Source: Symbiodinium natans (Eukaryota > Sar > Dinophyceae > Suessiales > Symbiodiniaceae). Taken from it: a DNA stretch of 64,000 nt. This document shows positions 50,932 through 62,079 of this stretch, one piece after another. Where the stretch lies: NCBI GenBank assembly GCA_905221605.1, contig CAJNDS010002494.1, positions 329,421 through 393,420 of the forward strand, written 5' to 3'. A model generated the notes under the pieces. The model did no database searches. It was not told where the DNA came from and saw only the letters and a program-made list of their open reading frames with translations. Position 1 is the first letter of the stretch; each line of letters begins with the position of its first letter. The translations under genes were made by a program, and so were the position numbers.

Positions 50932-52180
50932 CTGTTCATGGGATGCGGGGCTGTTCAGGTCTTGTGCTCGAAGCGCTCTTGCGAGCTTCAAGAATAGAAT
51001 GGCCATCATCCTAGCAAGTACCACAAAGAATCGAAGCCATCATCACCACCGTCATCGTCATCGTAATGGCTGTTGGTCTCTTGCGGGCGCGAGCGGATGC
51101 CACTAGGCGTTCAGGGTTCGTCAGGGCCTGACACGGATCGACTCAGGATCACGGACGCTTGGGCCGTGGAGAGGTGGACGCATCTCCTCAAGATCGAACC
51201 TAGCAAGGCAGCCGGGTCCTCAGCGTCACCGAGTTTAGCCTCGGGGGGTTGGTTTGACTAGGGTAGGCAGGGAGAGATGAGAAGGGATTGGCCATTGCAA
51301 GCTCTTTCAGGCGAAGAGGATTTTTGCTTTGACGTACGGGTTGAGGCGACAGCCTGCTCTGAAGCTTAATTGTAGTGTTTTGAGGTTGGGGTATAGACAT
51401 GCGAAATTAACATGGAAGTGATCCTGCGCAAGTACAGTCGGCGATGTCCGCGGCAGTGGCCAGCATGCTAGTAAGAATATAAACCTAAGACTCTTGCAGA
51501 ATTGTAGCACTGAGGATGAGGTATGCCTGCATCTCGTTTACGGTATCCGTTTTTCATGCCTTATTCCCCCTCAGCCCCTTCCACCCCACGCCCGGGTCCC
51601 CCAGGCTACGCTGGAGGAAGGGGCCGCTTGGTGTCCAAACTCGTTCGCTAGCTTGCTTTGTAGCAAATAGTTTCGCTAGTCCCCCGCCCCCTCCGCTACT
51701 ATAAGCCCTCCCAACATGCATTTTGTTTAGGCATCTTCTGCTTCGAGATGCGGGAGGGTTTGCTTATGGGAGTAGTGGAGCAGTCAACCATTCAAATGTC
51801 GGTTTCAACAGTTCCGGTGCACACGACACCTGATCACCTGATCGCGCCCTTGTCCTTCTTGCAGTCTTCCTTGCCATCCTTGCCAATCCCAAGCCCAGCT
51901 TGGTTTGTGCTAAAGTTGGGTGTTCACGGGTGCCTGCGATATCCTATAAGCCCTAAATTCCTTCTCAAACAGGGCCAACCGCCTTACACCCTCCAAGTGG
52001 TCAGAAGTTCACATCCCAGGGTCTCAAACCTTCAGGTTTGGGAGTTCATCTAGGGTCCCGTTCAAAACACCTGCCAGATCTCGACCTCTTTGTCTCTAGT
52101 GAACTTAACATGAGACAGAATTGAGGGATGAGCTGCCACTCAGGCCCTAATCCTCTCACAGTGGGGCTACCCTACTGCAG
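50932..52180. other. Uncertain coding on either strand
   Basis: 51073-51261 is open on both strands with coding-like composition (plus: RLRITDAWAVERWTHLLKIE). 51500-52080 is pyrimidine-rich with a Ser/Pro/Leu-rich ORF. I cannot choose a model. Confidence 0.35.
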
Positions 52181-55100
52181 ACGTCAGCGGCATGCGCGCC
52201 ACCCTGGTGACTGGGCCTGGAAGCTGGGATCAGGTGCCCGTTGTTACGGTAGCTTCCCTAAACCCTAAACCCTAAACCCTAAACCCTAAACCCTAAACCC
52301 TAAACCCTAAACCCTAAAACCCTAAACCCTAAACCCTAAACCCTAAACCCTAAACCGAACCCTGGGCCCGCAATCGCTTTGGCGGACGTATTTTCTCGTG
52401 TTCGTAGGTTGCATTCATGATCCTAATGGGCTAGGAACATGCTGATGGTTGAAGAGACCTCAACATGCCGCAACACTTCTAGCAGTTGAGACAGGTTTTG
52501 CTAGAAGTCGGCGGCCAGAAGGGTTGGTCAGGGGACTATAAGGCCTCATGGCCCATGCTGGGATCTGCCGAGACTGAGGAGAAGCTGGCGCAGCGTGCGA
52601 AGGAGCTCGGCGCCCAGCGCCGTTCTACCGGACTCCCTGGCGAGGAGCTGTGTTCATTTCATGGCGTGATGCCGGGTGTCCATGCGGCGTTCATTTTCGT
52701 GAGAAGAGCTGTGGGGGGGGAGGGGGTCGGCTGTTTAGAGCCTCTGGTGTGCTGGAAAGCTGAATGTCGAGACTTGGAGACTGCCGCAACAGATGCTACG
52801 AAGGGCAAACGTGCAGGAAGATGTCCCGTATATTGTGCAACCTTTAAGCACTTGAGCGTGCTACTTGTTCAACACGAGCACAGCCCCTGCCGCTGAGGGT
52901 CATACCGAGTGCGCAGAAGCACTTGCGGAAGGGAAGTCTCCAAAAGTCTGTTTTTTCGTGGCCACGGTGCCTTATCCGAAAACAAGTCCCAGGCAGCCGC
53001 CATGACTACACGAGGCGACCAGAATCGCAAGGCTTCAAGCATAGCAACACGACGGCCATGCGCGCACCACATCCACACACACGATGGTCCACAGACATAA
53101 CAGCAAAGAGAAGTCAGAGTTTCGAGATATCTTTGGAAAGCCATATCCGACGCACCATTCTTGGGGTGGTGATACTGGAGACAGGACGAGGCCAGAACCA
53201 TGATCACCGCACTCAACCAGGCACTTCGGCTATAATTGCTGCTGATATATCAGATGTCTCTTCCTTAATCCAAGAGTCAGCCAGAAGAAGCCCTCAGCGG
53301 ATTGTGTTTCCTTCGAAGCCTGCTTTCCTTCACAAACTTATGCTTATGCACGAAGGCGTTGTTTGATGAGTATGGATTGGAGGGCAACGCAGAGAACTAC
53401 TACGACCCAGATGCCTGGCAGCACATTCGAGGTAGGCCATGAACCATTCATGAACCCGATGTCCTCTAGGGTTGAGTGTTGATTGGCGAGACCTCGGACG
53501 TGGTACTCAAATGGTGCTCCAAGTGGCTGAAAGGTCTGTAAAGCCATTGAACGTGACTTATGAAATGGTTCTACTGTCGGTGGAAATGCTTGGGTTCTGT
53601 GGAAGCTCTATTCGGGTACTTCTTCCATCTGCTTTTTCATGACATCTCAACATCACGTAAGATGGTGCGCTCGCTGCCCCAACACCTCACACTTCACGAA
53701 CTCCGGTACTGACAGTACGACTCATCGGGGTCTTTCGAGCAACCCAAAGCTCTTTAACAGCTCCCTCAGCTTCCTTAAAGGATCACCAGGTACATCCTGT
53801 TGAAACTGCTGCTGCTGCTGCCTGCCCCCCCCCCCTCCCCCCCTACCGAACCCCATACTACGACTTCGCTTTGAGGAGAACTCCCTGCTTCACGCAGTGC
53901 TGGCCAGGAAGAAGGGGATTCCCATCTCACTCTGCGTCGCATCCGGGATGCCAAAACTCACTTTGCGTTTTTCTGTTTCACCCGAAACCCTAAACCCTAA
54001 GCCCTATAGACCTAAGACCCTATAGCCCCGACATGGTGGGTGGCAAAAAACAAAACCTAAATTTGGGGATCTCAAGAAGGGGTACCGCAAAGAACACGAA
54101 AGGGGAGCGGAGCTCCACTTGGGGGCTTCCAGCCTGAAAGTTTAGCTGGTTTCGGGTTTAGGGTTTAGGGTTCTGAGCTGCGTCATGAGAAACATAGCTT
54201 GTGTTGCTTCTCCTGTTTTGAGGGTGCATCTGCATGAGTCTCAATCGTGAAGACTGGTGGCTCGGATCTGGCTAGTCCTCAACTTACTGATTCTTGGTAG
54301 AGGATGGTGGAATGACATAATGAGGTGCCTTATATCCCTTTGAGGGTTTATTATATATCCCTCTAAGGGTTCATTATAGGGTATCTGCTTCCCCCATTCC
54401 CTACTAAGAGCCAGACCCAGGAAACCAAGCTCAGTTGCAAAGGGTTCTGGGCTCAAGAGGGTTTACTTTGTCATAGTGGGGTAACATTTTACATGTTTAA
54501 GGGTACTGAAACTCAATAAGGAAACAAGATTAATTGTTAGATACAACCCTAAACCCTAAACCCTAGCGCAAAACCCTAAACCCTAGCCCTAAACCCTAAA
54601 CCCCAGGTCTGGGCTGCCGTGGCGCGCCGCTGCGGGCTGGAGTGCCATCCCCTGGCTGGCATGCCGCAGCATGTGCTGATCCGTGTGCCACTGCGGACTT
54701 CCGAGTCCTCCGAGTCCGCAGGCCTAGGGTTTAGGGTTTAGGGTTTAGGGCTTAGGGCTTAGGGCTTAGGGCTTAGGGCTTAGGGCTTAGGGCTTAGGGT
54801 TTAGGGTTTAGGGTTTAGGGTTGCATCGTGAGCCTGCTGTATAAGGACCGTCTTGTCTGCTCGGCTTCCGGCAGGCCCAAAGCCCCAAATTGACTCAGGG
54901 TTTGGGGTTTTGGGTTTTGGGTGCGAAGCATTCTGCAAAAGGGGTCCACATGTTGGCGTTCTCCCTTTACTCTTTTGCAACCGGGCAGGACCTGCTGCGA
55001 TGCGGGATTTGTACGTGGACGCATTTTCCGGCGGAAAAGTGCTGGTGTGGCGAGAGCTGGTCAGGTTCCTGTACTTGATGCTGGGTCCCCGCAACTCGCC

Positions 55101-55912
55101 TCTCATACGTACTCGTAAGGTGGCTCCAGCGAGAGGAGTCCCATTACACCACCGATTTTGGGTCTGTGGGCTCTCCACCTTTCAGGCTTCAGAGCCGCGA
55201 CTTGGAAGCTAAACCCTTTTTGCTGGTCACAGTGCAGTCCGCGCTCAGTTGCTTAGGGTTTAGGGTTTAGGGTTTAGGGTTTAGGGTTTAGGGTTTAGGG
55301 TTTAGGGCCCATAAGAGGACCCTAAATCGGAACAACTCCCGCATGCCCAACGCCACGCTAGGCATCCAGGGCATGCCAGAAGAGTCCTTGCTGTCGTCGC
55401 TTGGCAGGCCCTACAAGGCCCTAGGACCCTAGGAGTCAATGGGGGTTTAGGGTTTAGGGTTTAGGGTTTAGGGTTTAGGGAACATGTCCGGGCGTAACCT
55501 TCCAAAGCCTGCTGCAACAAGGGTTCAGGAAAGGGTTTAGGGAGCTGAGAAGCCTGATGCAAAAATGGGTTTGGTGTTTAATATGAGGGTGTAGGGTTAG
55601 TGAGGCCACCCTAGTAAGCCGAGGCTAGGGGGGTCCTTGGACGCGATGATGAGGGGAGTTTAGGGCTCGGTCACTGTGAGATGTGATCATATGCAGTGAG
55701 AACATCGCCGGAGATCTTTTATCTTTTGTCATGTGGCTGCGCAAGGGTCTGAGCACCAGACCATGTTGGCAAGTAGACCCTGATGTTGGGGGCAGTTTTC
55801 GACGTCAACCCTGTCATTTCTCTGAGGACCGTCGAAATCAGCCCGCCCGTGCAGCTGTACTTCCGCATGATGCGCAATCTACAGAATATCTACCAGAAAC
55901 TTGACTTGACAT
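52181..55912 (+). CDS. SirB1/FBXO21-like (Transglut_core2) protein, multi-exon
   Basis: Exons in order: 52181-52255 (GMRATLVTGPGSWDQVPVVT, after CTACTGCAG); about 52485-52650 (VLLEVGGQKGWSGDYKASWP); about 53358-53435 (ALFDEYGLEGNAENYYDPDA, donor GTAGGC); about 53838-53950 (ENSLLHAVLARKKGIPISLC); 54605-about 54700, after an acceptor built from CCCTAAACCCCAG (VWAAVARRCGLECHPLAGMP then QHVLIRV); about 54990-55115 (DLYVDAFSGGKVLVWREL); about 55322-55432 (NATLGIQGMPEESLLSSLGR); 55801-55912, after GGGGGCAG (PPVQLYFRMMRNLQNIYQKL), TAA. The series matches SirB1: 'G...dYY.p.nS.L..VL....GiPIsL', 'A.r.Gl....v..P.H.l.Rv', 'iD.F.GG.lL', 'RmlrNL..iY'. FBXO21 carries this fold with an F-box. Biochemical role unclear. 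Confidence 0.62.
52255..52356 (-). repeat. ITR (CCCTAAA) in an intron of the SirB1-like gene
   Basis: About fourteen units starting directly at the exon end, with one CCCTAAAA slip. Confidence 0.94.
54291..54411 (+). mobile_element. Family F element, diverged copy
   Basis: CTTGGTAGAGGATGGTGGAA at the left and CCCCCATTCCCTACTAAGAG at the right, with TTTGAGGGTTTATTATATAT / TCTAAGGGTTCATTATAGGG inside. It lies in an intron of the SirB1-like gene. Confidence 0.6.
54475..54547 (+). mobile_element. Family E element, copy 4, running into an ITR
   Basis: GTGGGGTAACATTTTACATG, AAGGGTACTGAAACTCAATA, then TTAGATACAACC directly merging with CCCTAAA units. The right inverted end has been replaced by telomeric repeat. 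Confidence 0.65.
54722..54823 (+). repeat. ITR with homogenised GCTTAGG block
   Basis: TTTAGGG units flank seven GCTTAGG units (complement of the CCTAAGC variant seen at 1801-1875). Confidence 0.92.
55253..55482 (+). repeat. Two TTTAGGG arrays bracketing an exon
   Basis: 55253-55307 and 55442-55482 lie on either side of the SirB1-like exon at 55322-55432. Confidence 0.93.
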
Positions 55913-56008
55913 AACCCTAAACCCTAAACTCTATGCATGGGCTATCGAACGATCCGACCTTTCCCCCGTAAACGCATGCGACACGGGTGGGAAAAAACCT
56001 ATGCACGA

Positions 56009-56130
56009 TGAGCTTTCATGCCGACACCAACCTGACAGAAGCCCGCGGGGTGCCGAAATGCAAGCCGAGGGCATCCGCAGACATCGTCCGATTCCGTGGC
56101 ATAGAGATTCAGATGCGTCAGATCTGCACT
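56009..56130 (+). CDS. Exon, unrecognised
   Basis: The frame reads MSFHADTNLTEARGVPKCKP then ADIVRFRGIEIQMRQICTK. Strong codon composition. The ATG at about 56009 may be internal. It could be a first exon downstream of the SirB1-like gene. Frames at 56589-56860 and 56380-56450 are open but unsupported. Confidence 0.4.
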
Positions 56131-56969
56131 AAACGGGTTCAGGGTTTAGGGCTTAGACTCTAGGGTTTAGGGTTGCACTTCCCCTGGATGGCATCATGAG
56201 ATGCCCCCAACACTCTTCGAGGGCACTTACGCCCAAATCCCTAGGCGAGGGCATTTACTACTTATTGATTAAGAATAGGGTCTTGGGGGTGATTCTCTAT
56301 CTATATACATATGTCTAGGGACCATAGGGGGATGTGATTGGTAATTATTCCGACCCCTATATTCTGCCCCACGCGGCCAGGCGCGCGCTCGTCCATTTGA
56401 TGCAGGACTCCACTGAGCCGCGAGGCAGAGGGTACAGGGCGCCTGGGCCATGAAACGCGCGGTGAAAGGTTGCTTTTGAAGACCGCAAAGGTCAGGAGCA
56501 TCATAGTCAGGGTTTAGGGTTTAGGGTTTAGGGTTTAGGGTTTGATTCGTAAAGGGCAAGAATCAAACTAGCAATACATAGTGACGGGATGGAGTTGCTG
56601 CAGATTTGTGCTGGCAAAACAGAGCATGCCCACAAGCGCGTCCGTTGCAGCATGTGTGCCTCCTTGAACTTCATTGCCGTAGAATGGCTAATGCCGTTGG
56701 AGTGCGCAAGTTGGCTTGTCTTGTTGGCTCTCGTCTCTGGTTTAATGGTCTTTCTGGACCCGAAGCCACGAGATTGCTGCTGATGTATCCCAGCATAAAG
56801 CAGAATTTAACTCGCGCACTTCTTTCATTCACGGAAATGCCAGGTGGGTTCGTCGAATGAAATCACACACACACCCAGACAGCAAGGCATTTGTCATTTG
56901 ACTTTGTTCATGCAGGAACCATCGGAATCCTGAGCAAGGACCAGCTACTAAAACCCTCAATGCGGCAGC

Positions 56970-57258
56970 ATGGCGTGCCCGAGCGATGCTGCCGAGCTCA
57001 TTGCCTCTCGCATTCCATTGGGCAGGCCAGTGGAGAGGGAGTTTACGAAAACAAGGGGCCCCCCTCATATAGCCCCCCAAATAGTCGGATCCCCTCATAA
57101 TAAGGACCCCAAGAATGATAAGAAGGTACCCCTAATCCCTACACCCCCATTTAGTTTCGGCTTCGGTATCATGATGCTCGCTGCTGGGCGCGTCCTAGTT
57201 CACGGGCTTCTTCATAACCTTCCAAGGTTATGGGCTTCTGAGGCCATGTTGAGGCAAT
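56970..57258 (+). CDS. Two exons separated by a family B element
   Basis: The first exon (ATG 56970) reads MACPSDAAELIASRIPLGRP and ends GAGAGGGA|GTTTACG. The second, 57155-57258, reads FGFGIMMLAAGRVLVHGLLH then NLPRLWASEAMLRQ, with TAG. Removing 57041-57154 as a GT-AG intron joins the two in phase (GA|T TTC GGC). The product is short and unrecognised, with a hydrophobic helix. Confidence 0.42.
57041..57154 (+). mobile_element. Family B element, copy 6 (is a GT-AG intron)
   Basis: GTTTACGAAAACAAGGGGCC at the left, AGGTACCCCTAATCCCTACA then CCCCCATTTAG at the right. Its edges coincide with a phase-consistent GT-AG intron. A related partial block lies at 57378-57450. Confidence 0.68.
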
Positions 57259-57812
57259 AGCTTCCTGTGGGTTAGTCATTGCGTGGAGAACCTACCCACA
57301 TGAGAGCGTGTACCCAGGGTCACGCACGGCTTTTCGGCTGTCTGTTTGTGGTGCATTGTCACAAGGATCCCAAATGCGGGTTGACGAAAATCGGGGACTC
57401 CTATCCCAATAAGGTACCCTAGTATCGTACACCCCCCAAATCAAGACCCCTCATATACTGGTGCTTGGGATCCGCGAACCTGGCAGGCTGTCTACGGTCA
57501 CGACAGTGAAGCCGGTCTTGGTTTTTTGATTTGCCTTACTTGTTCGTCAAAAAAAGAGCCAAGAACACCTTGAAAGAATTTTCCCGGTGTCCTGCACTTG
57601 AGTGAATTGTTTCAAGAGTCGGCCCACGTCAGCCGAGGAAACTTCCCAAGTTCGTCTTCTCGGACGAAGCAGACAGAGCTAGATTTCCCAATATCTATGG
57701 GGTCCCTCGACTGCACCACTTTGCCAGATCTAGGCCGAAACTGGTGTAGGCTTCGAGGGCTTGCGATTGTTCTTGTAGAGACGTTCCTTTTTCAGCCTGC
57801 GCCTGAAAGCAG

Positions 57813-60238
57813 TTGCCTGCTGGCCACAAACGTAAGGTCGTGCTGCAGCGGGAAGCGGTTTTGCAGGTCGAGATCGAATCCGATGATGACGACGATGATG
57901 AGGAGGCTTCGGGTTTTGTGGAGAAGGGCTGGCTTTTGCAGCTGGCGGAAGGCGAAGACGGCGCCTTGCACTGGCAAGATTTTGTGCCCAGCTGCAAATG
58001 CTGCAAGCGGAAACTTGGCCCAGTTTTGGATCAGGAAGGGCTGCAGAAATGCCCAGTGTGCAAGGGCCAGAAGGGGCACGGCAAGTGCTTTCAGTTTGCC
58101 TGCCCTGCAGGTAGCCCCTTAGCTTTTTCTTGCGGCAAAATGCTGGCCAAGTCCCGCCCAGTGTACTGCGGTAGCCATCCGTACTTCGCTGGGTACTTGC
58201 CTGCGGATCAGTGTTCTGGATCTTTCGGCCCCCCACTCTTCCAGAAGACTAGACGTAGGCTTGAAGAAGCTGTTGACTTCATTGCCACAGCCCGGAAAAG
58301 CTTGGGATCATCTGGAGTCGTCGTTGATCTCTTCCCAACATCGAATTCATCAGAGCTGCCAGTGCTGAATTCGAACCTGAGATCAATTCGAATCCTCGTC
58401 TCCGAGAGACAGCAGTCCCTCATTTCGTCACGCACGCTGCCTGAAAGTTATGACCAGAATGTGACATCGGCAATTGCAGCTGCAGATGCAAGTCGCGAAC
58501 TGCCTCCCGGAAACTTCATCTTCCGGCAGCGTTCTGACGGCAACACTGGCACCACTAGCATTGCCAAGTGTCGTGCTGCGGATGACGCCAGTGTGCCGTC
58601 ATGGGATGGCGAGGCCGACATCGACAACGAGGGCGAGCCCTCGTTTTCTGAACAAGTCGTCGAGTTGAAGGAACTAAGTTGCTTCGTTGGCCTTGCGCCT
58701 CGGAGCCTATGGACCATGGACCTGTCAGCCATGAAGCCTGACATGTCAGCTGCCTCTCTGGCCGACAAGCTGTGCTGGCGCAAGGTGATGGATCTGCCGC
58801 TGCCCCACGCACTTCCGAGTTCCACCACTCTTGGCGGGTTTCCGCAACGGCTGCTGGCGCGTGGCCATGGCAAGGGGCAAGTTGTGATTTTTTCGGTGGA
58901 AGGCGGCTCTCCTTCGGCAGGCTTTAAATTTCCTACATCAAGTAGGGTTTTGGGCAGTTTTGGGTTTAGGGTTTTGGGGTTTAGGTACACTCATGGCTGA
59001 CTTAGGTTCGATCGTGAGACCCTGGTTACTGGTTGAGATATGTGACAAACCTGTCGGCCAAAGCGTGCGAACCACCAAGCTGACTTCCACGACGCATGTC
59101 TGCCTGACGTCTCCTGATCTCGCAGATGCCGATGTGCCATCTCGCATGCTCCCATCCGTGATTCGCATCTGGGGGCGGCGGAGTGGCTATCTGTTCTTTG
59201 ACCAACTGGGGCAGGCTCATCTCTTGCGAGATGAGTCGATCATCTTGCAAGAGGAGGCTTGGATGGGGCCAGAATTAACCGACGAAGATGCGATGAGGCG
59301 TGTTGTCACGTTCAACGTACAAACAGGCGCCGGAAATTCTACAAGGCGCTTTTGCCTCATGGGAATGCTTGTGAGATTCGAATACTTCGCCAGACTTTTC
59401 AAGGGCTGGCAGGAAGGAGCTTCCGCTGAAGTTTCTGTGACTGACGTCGATGTGGCCGCATTCGATCACTTCATGCAGCTTCCCTGATCATTTACCTGTC
59501 ACCTAACGCAGGGTTCTTGTAGATTTCGGCTCTTTTTGGCTTAGCACGGGTCAAGGCACTACGTGCACTGCGGCAAAATCGACTGCGGCCTCAACCTGTG
59601 GATGCTGGTGCGGCTCATGGGCCTTGGCAATAAGTACATCCTTTCGGATTTTCTGGCGCGCTGCCTTGTACTGACCGCACGCCCCTGGACTGCACCAGCA
59701 ACACCAATGAAAACTTGCGACCTGAGGGCAGGGCACCAATCGTCTGGCGAAACACCCCCCCCCCCTAAACCCTACAAACCCTACAAACCCTAAACTTGGT
59801 TCGTTTCACCGGCGCCGAGGTATCTTAGATGACCCGAAGCAGATGGAAAAGCAGGAAATCACTGTGTTGGCAGAGTTGCTGGCGTTCGCCGATGATGCGG
59901 CAGTGACATGCCCTACACTGAAAACGAAGATCATGGACTCCATACTTTGTTTCCGCGGTGATGCCTTGAAGGATCCTCAGTTTCTGTCCAGAATAGCCGC
60001 CAAGAATCCTGATGTGCTCGCGGCACTGATTTCACCCGTGGCTCCCAAAGGAGAACTTGAGAACATCCGACTCGCCCCAGAACGGGAGAAGCGAGGCCAA
60101 AAGCGGAAGAAGCTGGAGCAGGACGCGTGCCTCAACTGCATCTTGTTCTGTTCCGGCTCCTTAGCACCATCAGAATGCATCCTTGCACAGCATGCTTCTG
60201 TTACAAGGGCCATCTCCAAGCCATGTAACCCATGGTAA
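57813..60238 (+). CDS. BTB/POZ-domain protein gene with N-terminal Cys cluster
   Basis: Exon 1 (57813-about 58935, starting after AAAGCAG) has an acidic run (about residues 24-33), then a C4-type cluster CKCCKRK ... CPVCKGQKGHGKC, then a long polar region. Exon about 58993-59480 (in-frame ATG at 58993) includes GNSTRRFCLMGMLVRFEYFA then RLFKGWQEGASAEVSVTDVD and VAAFDHFMQ, the BTB signature (H/S..iL...S.yF..lf....E......d....F...l). Exon about 59546-59700 reads GLNLWMLVRLMGLGNKYILS then DFLARCLVL, like the BTB C-terminal helices. Exon about 59830-60238 adds a helical BACK-like tail and a basic KRGQKRKK. BTB proteins dimerise and often act as Cullin-3 adaptors. Exons 1 and 2 may instead be two genes, since an ITR-like stretch and an ATG lie between them. 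Confidence 0.58.
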
Positions 60239-60354
60239 CCGTGGTACTTCACCCTTTTGCTGGCCAGCACTGGGTTGTGCCAACTCGGGTACCCGTCCAC
60301 AATCAGCTCACACGTCATCAACCTCATAGTTCCCTCTTTGGGAATCTGAGTATG

Positions 60355-60460
60355 TATTAGGGTTTAGGGTTAGGGTTTAGGGTTTAGGGTTTAGGGTTTA
60401 GGGTTTAGGGTTTAGGGTTTAGGGTTTAGGGTTTAGGGTTTAGGGTTTAGGGTTTAGGGT
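60355..60460 (+). repeat. ITR (TTTAGGG), about 15 units
   Basis: Near-perfect array about 115 bp after the BTB gene's stop. 60470-60960 has small ORFs (60567-60749 from ATG) without recognisable features. Confidence 0.95.
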
Positions 60461-61021
60461 GCTATAAACCGCGCTGCAAGATTCACCCTGATCATGGTTA
60501 AGCTCAGGTGGCTGAAGAACGCGTGCCCACCTCCTTGGAGCAGGCGTGAGGCTAGCGTGCCAGTGAATGAAGTTTCTGCTTAAAATCTTCGCCTGGGTGA
60601 TTGCAAACAATATGCATCAGGGTGTGGTACGATGCGCAAGCATGCAGAAAGGGATGAAGATCACAGATGTTGGAGGCAAGACAAGAAACTATTTGCATGC
60701 AATGACATGCAATTTCGTGGTGATGATCTGGGCCAAGCAAGAAGCATAGTCATCCGTGGGGAAGAAGACCATGTTAGAGGTGGCTCTGCGACCGAATCAT
60801 GGCTTCTCGGAAAAATGACCGACGTGATGCTGACACCTTACAACACATAACTTTTGCTCAGCAGCACGCGTGCTTCAATAAACGTTGCTTAGTGGCACGA
60901 ACCATCACGAACCCATGTATATACTGAGATGCCGCGAGAACTTCAACATCCGACGAGTAGGGTAAGCTGAGGTAGGTCGATGTTGCCGCGCGGCGCCTGC
61001 GGCCGGTGCGCAGGGCCTGGA

Positions 61022-61070
61022 GCTTTAGGGTTTAGGGTTTAGGGTTTGGGGTTTAGGGTTTAGGGTTTGA
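61022..61070 (+). repeat. Last ITR in the window (TTTAGGG)
   Basis: Six to seven units; no telomeric array is seen in the remaining 2.9 kb. A possible exon end (DVAARRLRPVRRAWS) lies directly before it at about 60978-61024. Confidence 0.93.
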
Positions 61071-61091
61071 ATCCTGTTCGCTTTTTGGAAG

Positions 61092-61202
61092 ATGTCGCGT
61101 TCAGGTGCGGGCCTGCCCACACTCGTCGTCATCGGTATTGCCATCACTTTTTGGACTCGGCTGTGCTCCCAAAAAGCAAGGTTGTCGTCTCTTTTGGACT
61201 GA
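61092..61202 (+). CDS. Small membrane-like ORF
   Basis: 36 codons from ATG, reading MSRSGAGLPTLVVIGIAITF then WTRLCSQKARLSSLLD, TGA. It has one clear hydrophobic span followed by basic residues. Overlapping frames on both strands are also open, so it may be an exon or chance. 61203-62079 shows no gene. Confidence 0.28.
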   Translation: MSRSGAGLPTLVVIGIAITFWTRLCSQKARLSSLLD

Positions 61203-62079
61203 TTTTGCATTGTAGGTCAGGGAGCTGGAAATACCACAAGAAGGCTACTTAATGTAGTTCAGTACTCGACCAACTATAGTATCGTAAACAGTCAATGAGC
61301 CCTCAATGCAATGCAGCAGCCAGCTCGTTCAAGGCAACAGAATAACCGATGCAGATGAACAACCAACCCCTGCAATGCTGTAGCTACACAAGGCAGTGAA
61401 CAATCCAGCCAATGTAGACGACAATCCCGAAATGACCTGGATTCGGATATGAAAAGCTTAATGAGTACGAAAGAAGTGATCGTGCGTCCTAAAGATATGA
61501 TTTTGAGATGGCATGGAGGACTTGTATTTCTGAATTCTCCACCCCAAATCTGAACCCCCCCTTAGGAATCAAATTTTCTTGATTATACAAATCCAAGGAG
61601 AGTAAAAAAACACATCATGTTTATTGAGGTTCTAAGGAGAACATAGAAATTAAGCCGAAGAATCCAAACGATCGTTAGGAATCCCTGCGAGCGAGAGGCC
61701 AGATACTGCGACCCATAGCTTTTTGCAGAGGCTCGCAATCTCCAAGTTCAACGAGAAGATGAGTCAGCCAAGCATGCTACATTAACGTCGACCCCAGTGT
61801 CTGTCAATGTAGAAGTGGTCAGGCATACAGCGTAATGTGGATGTGGACAGTCATGTTGCGTGTAACCATTGCGCTTCTTCAGTTGAATCGAGAGTCTGAC
61901 ATGCAGCAGCAGCTGCCGGACGCTAAAGCTATGCTGCTGTGATTCCGGGTACAGACTCTTGAGGAGGGGTTTTGGGGCGATTTAATGTGGATCTGGCAAG
62001 CAGGCCGAAGATGCTTCTAAACATTTCAGATGGGCACACCGCAGCCGTGGTTGCTCACTCATTGGGCCAACCTGGCAAG

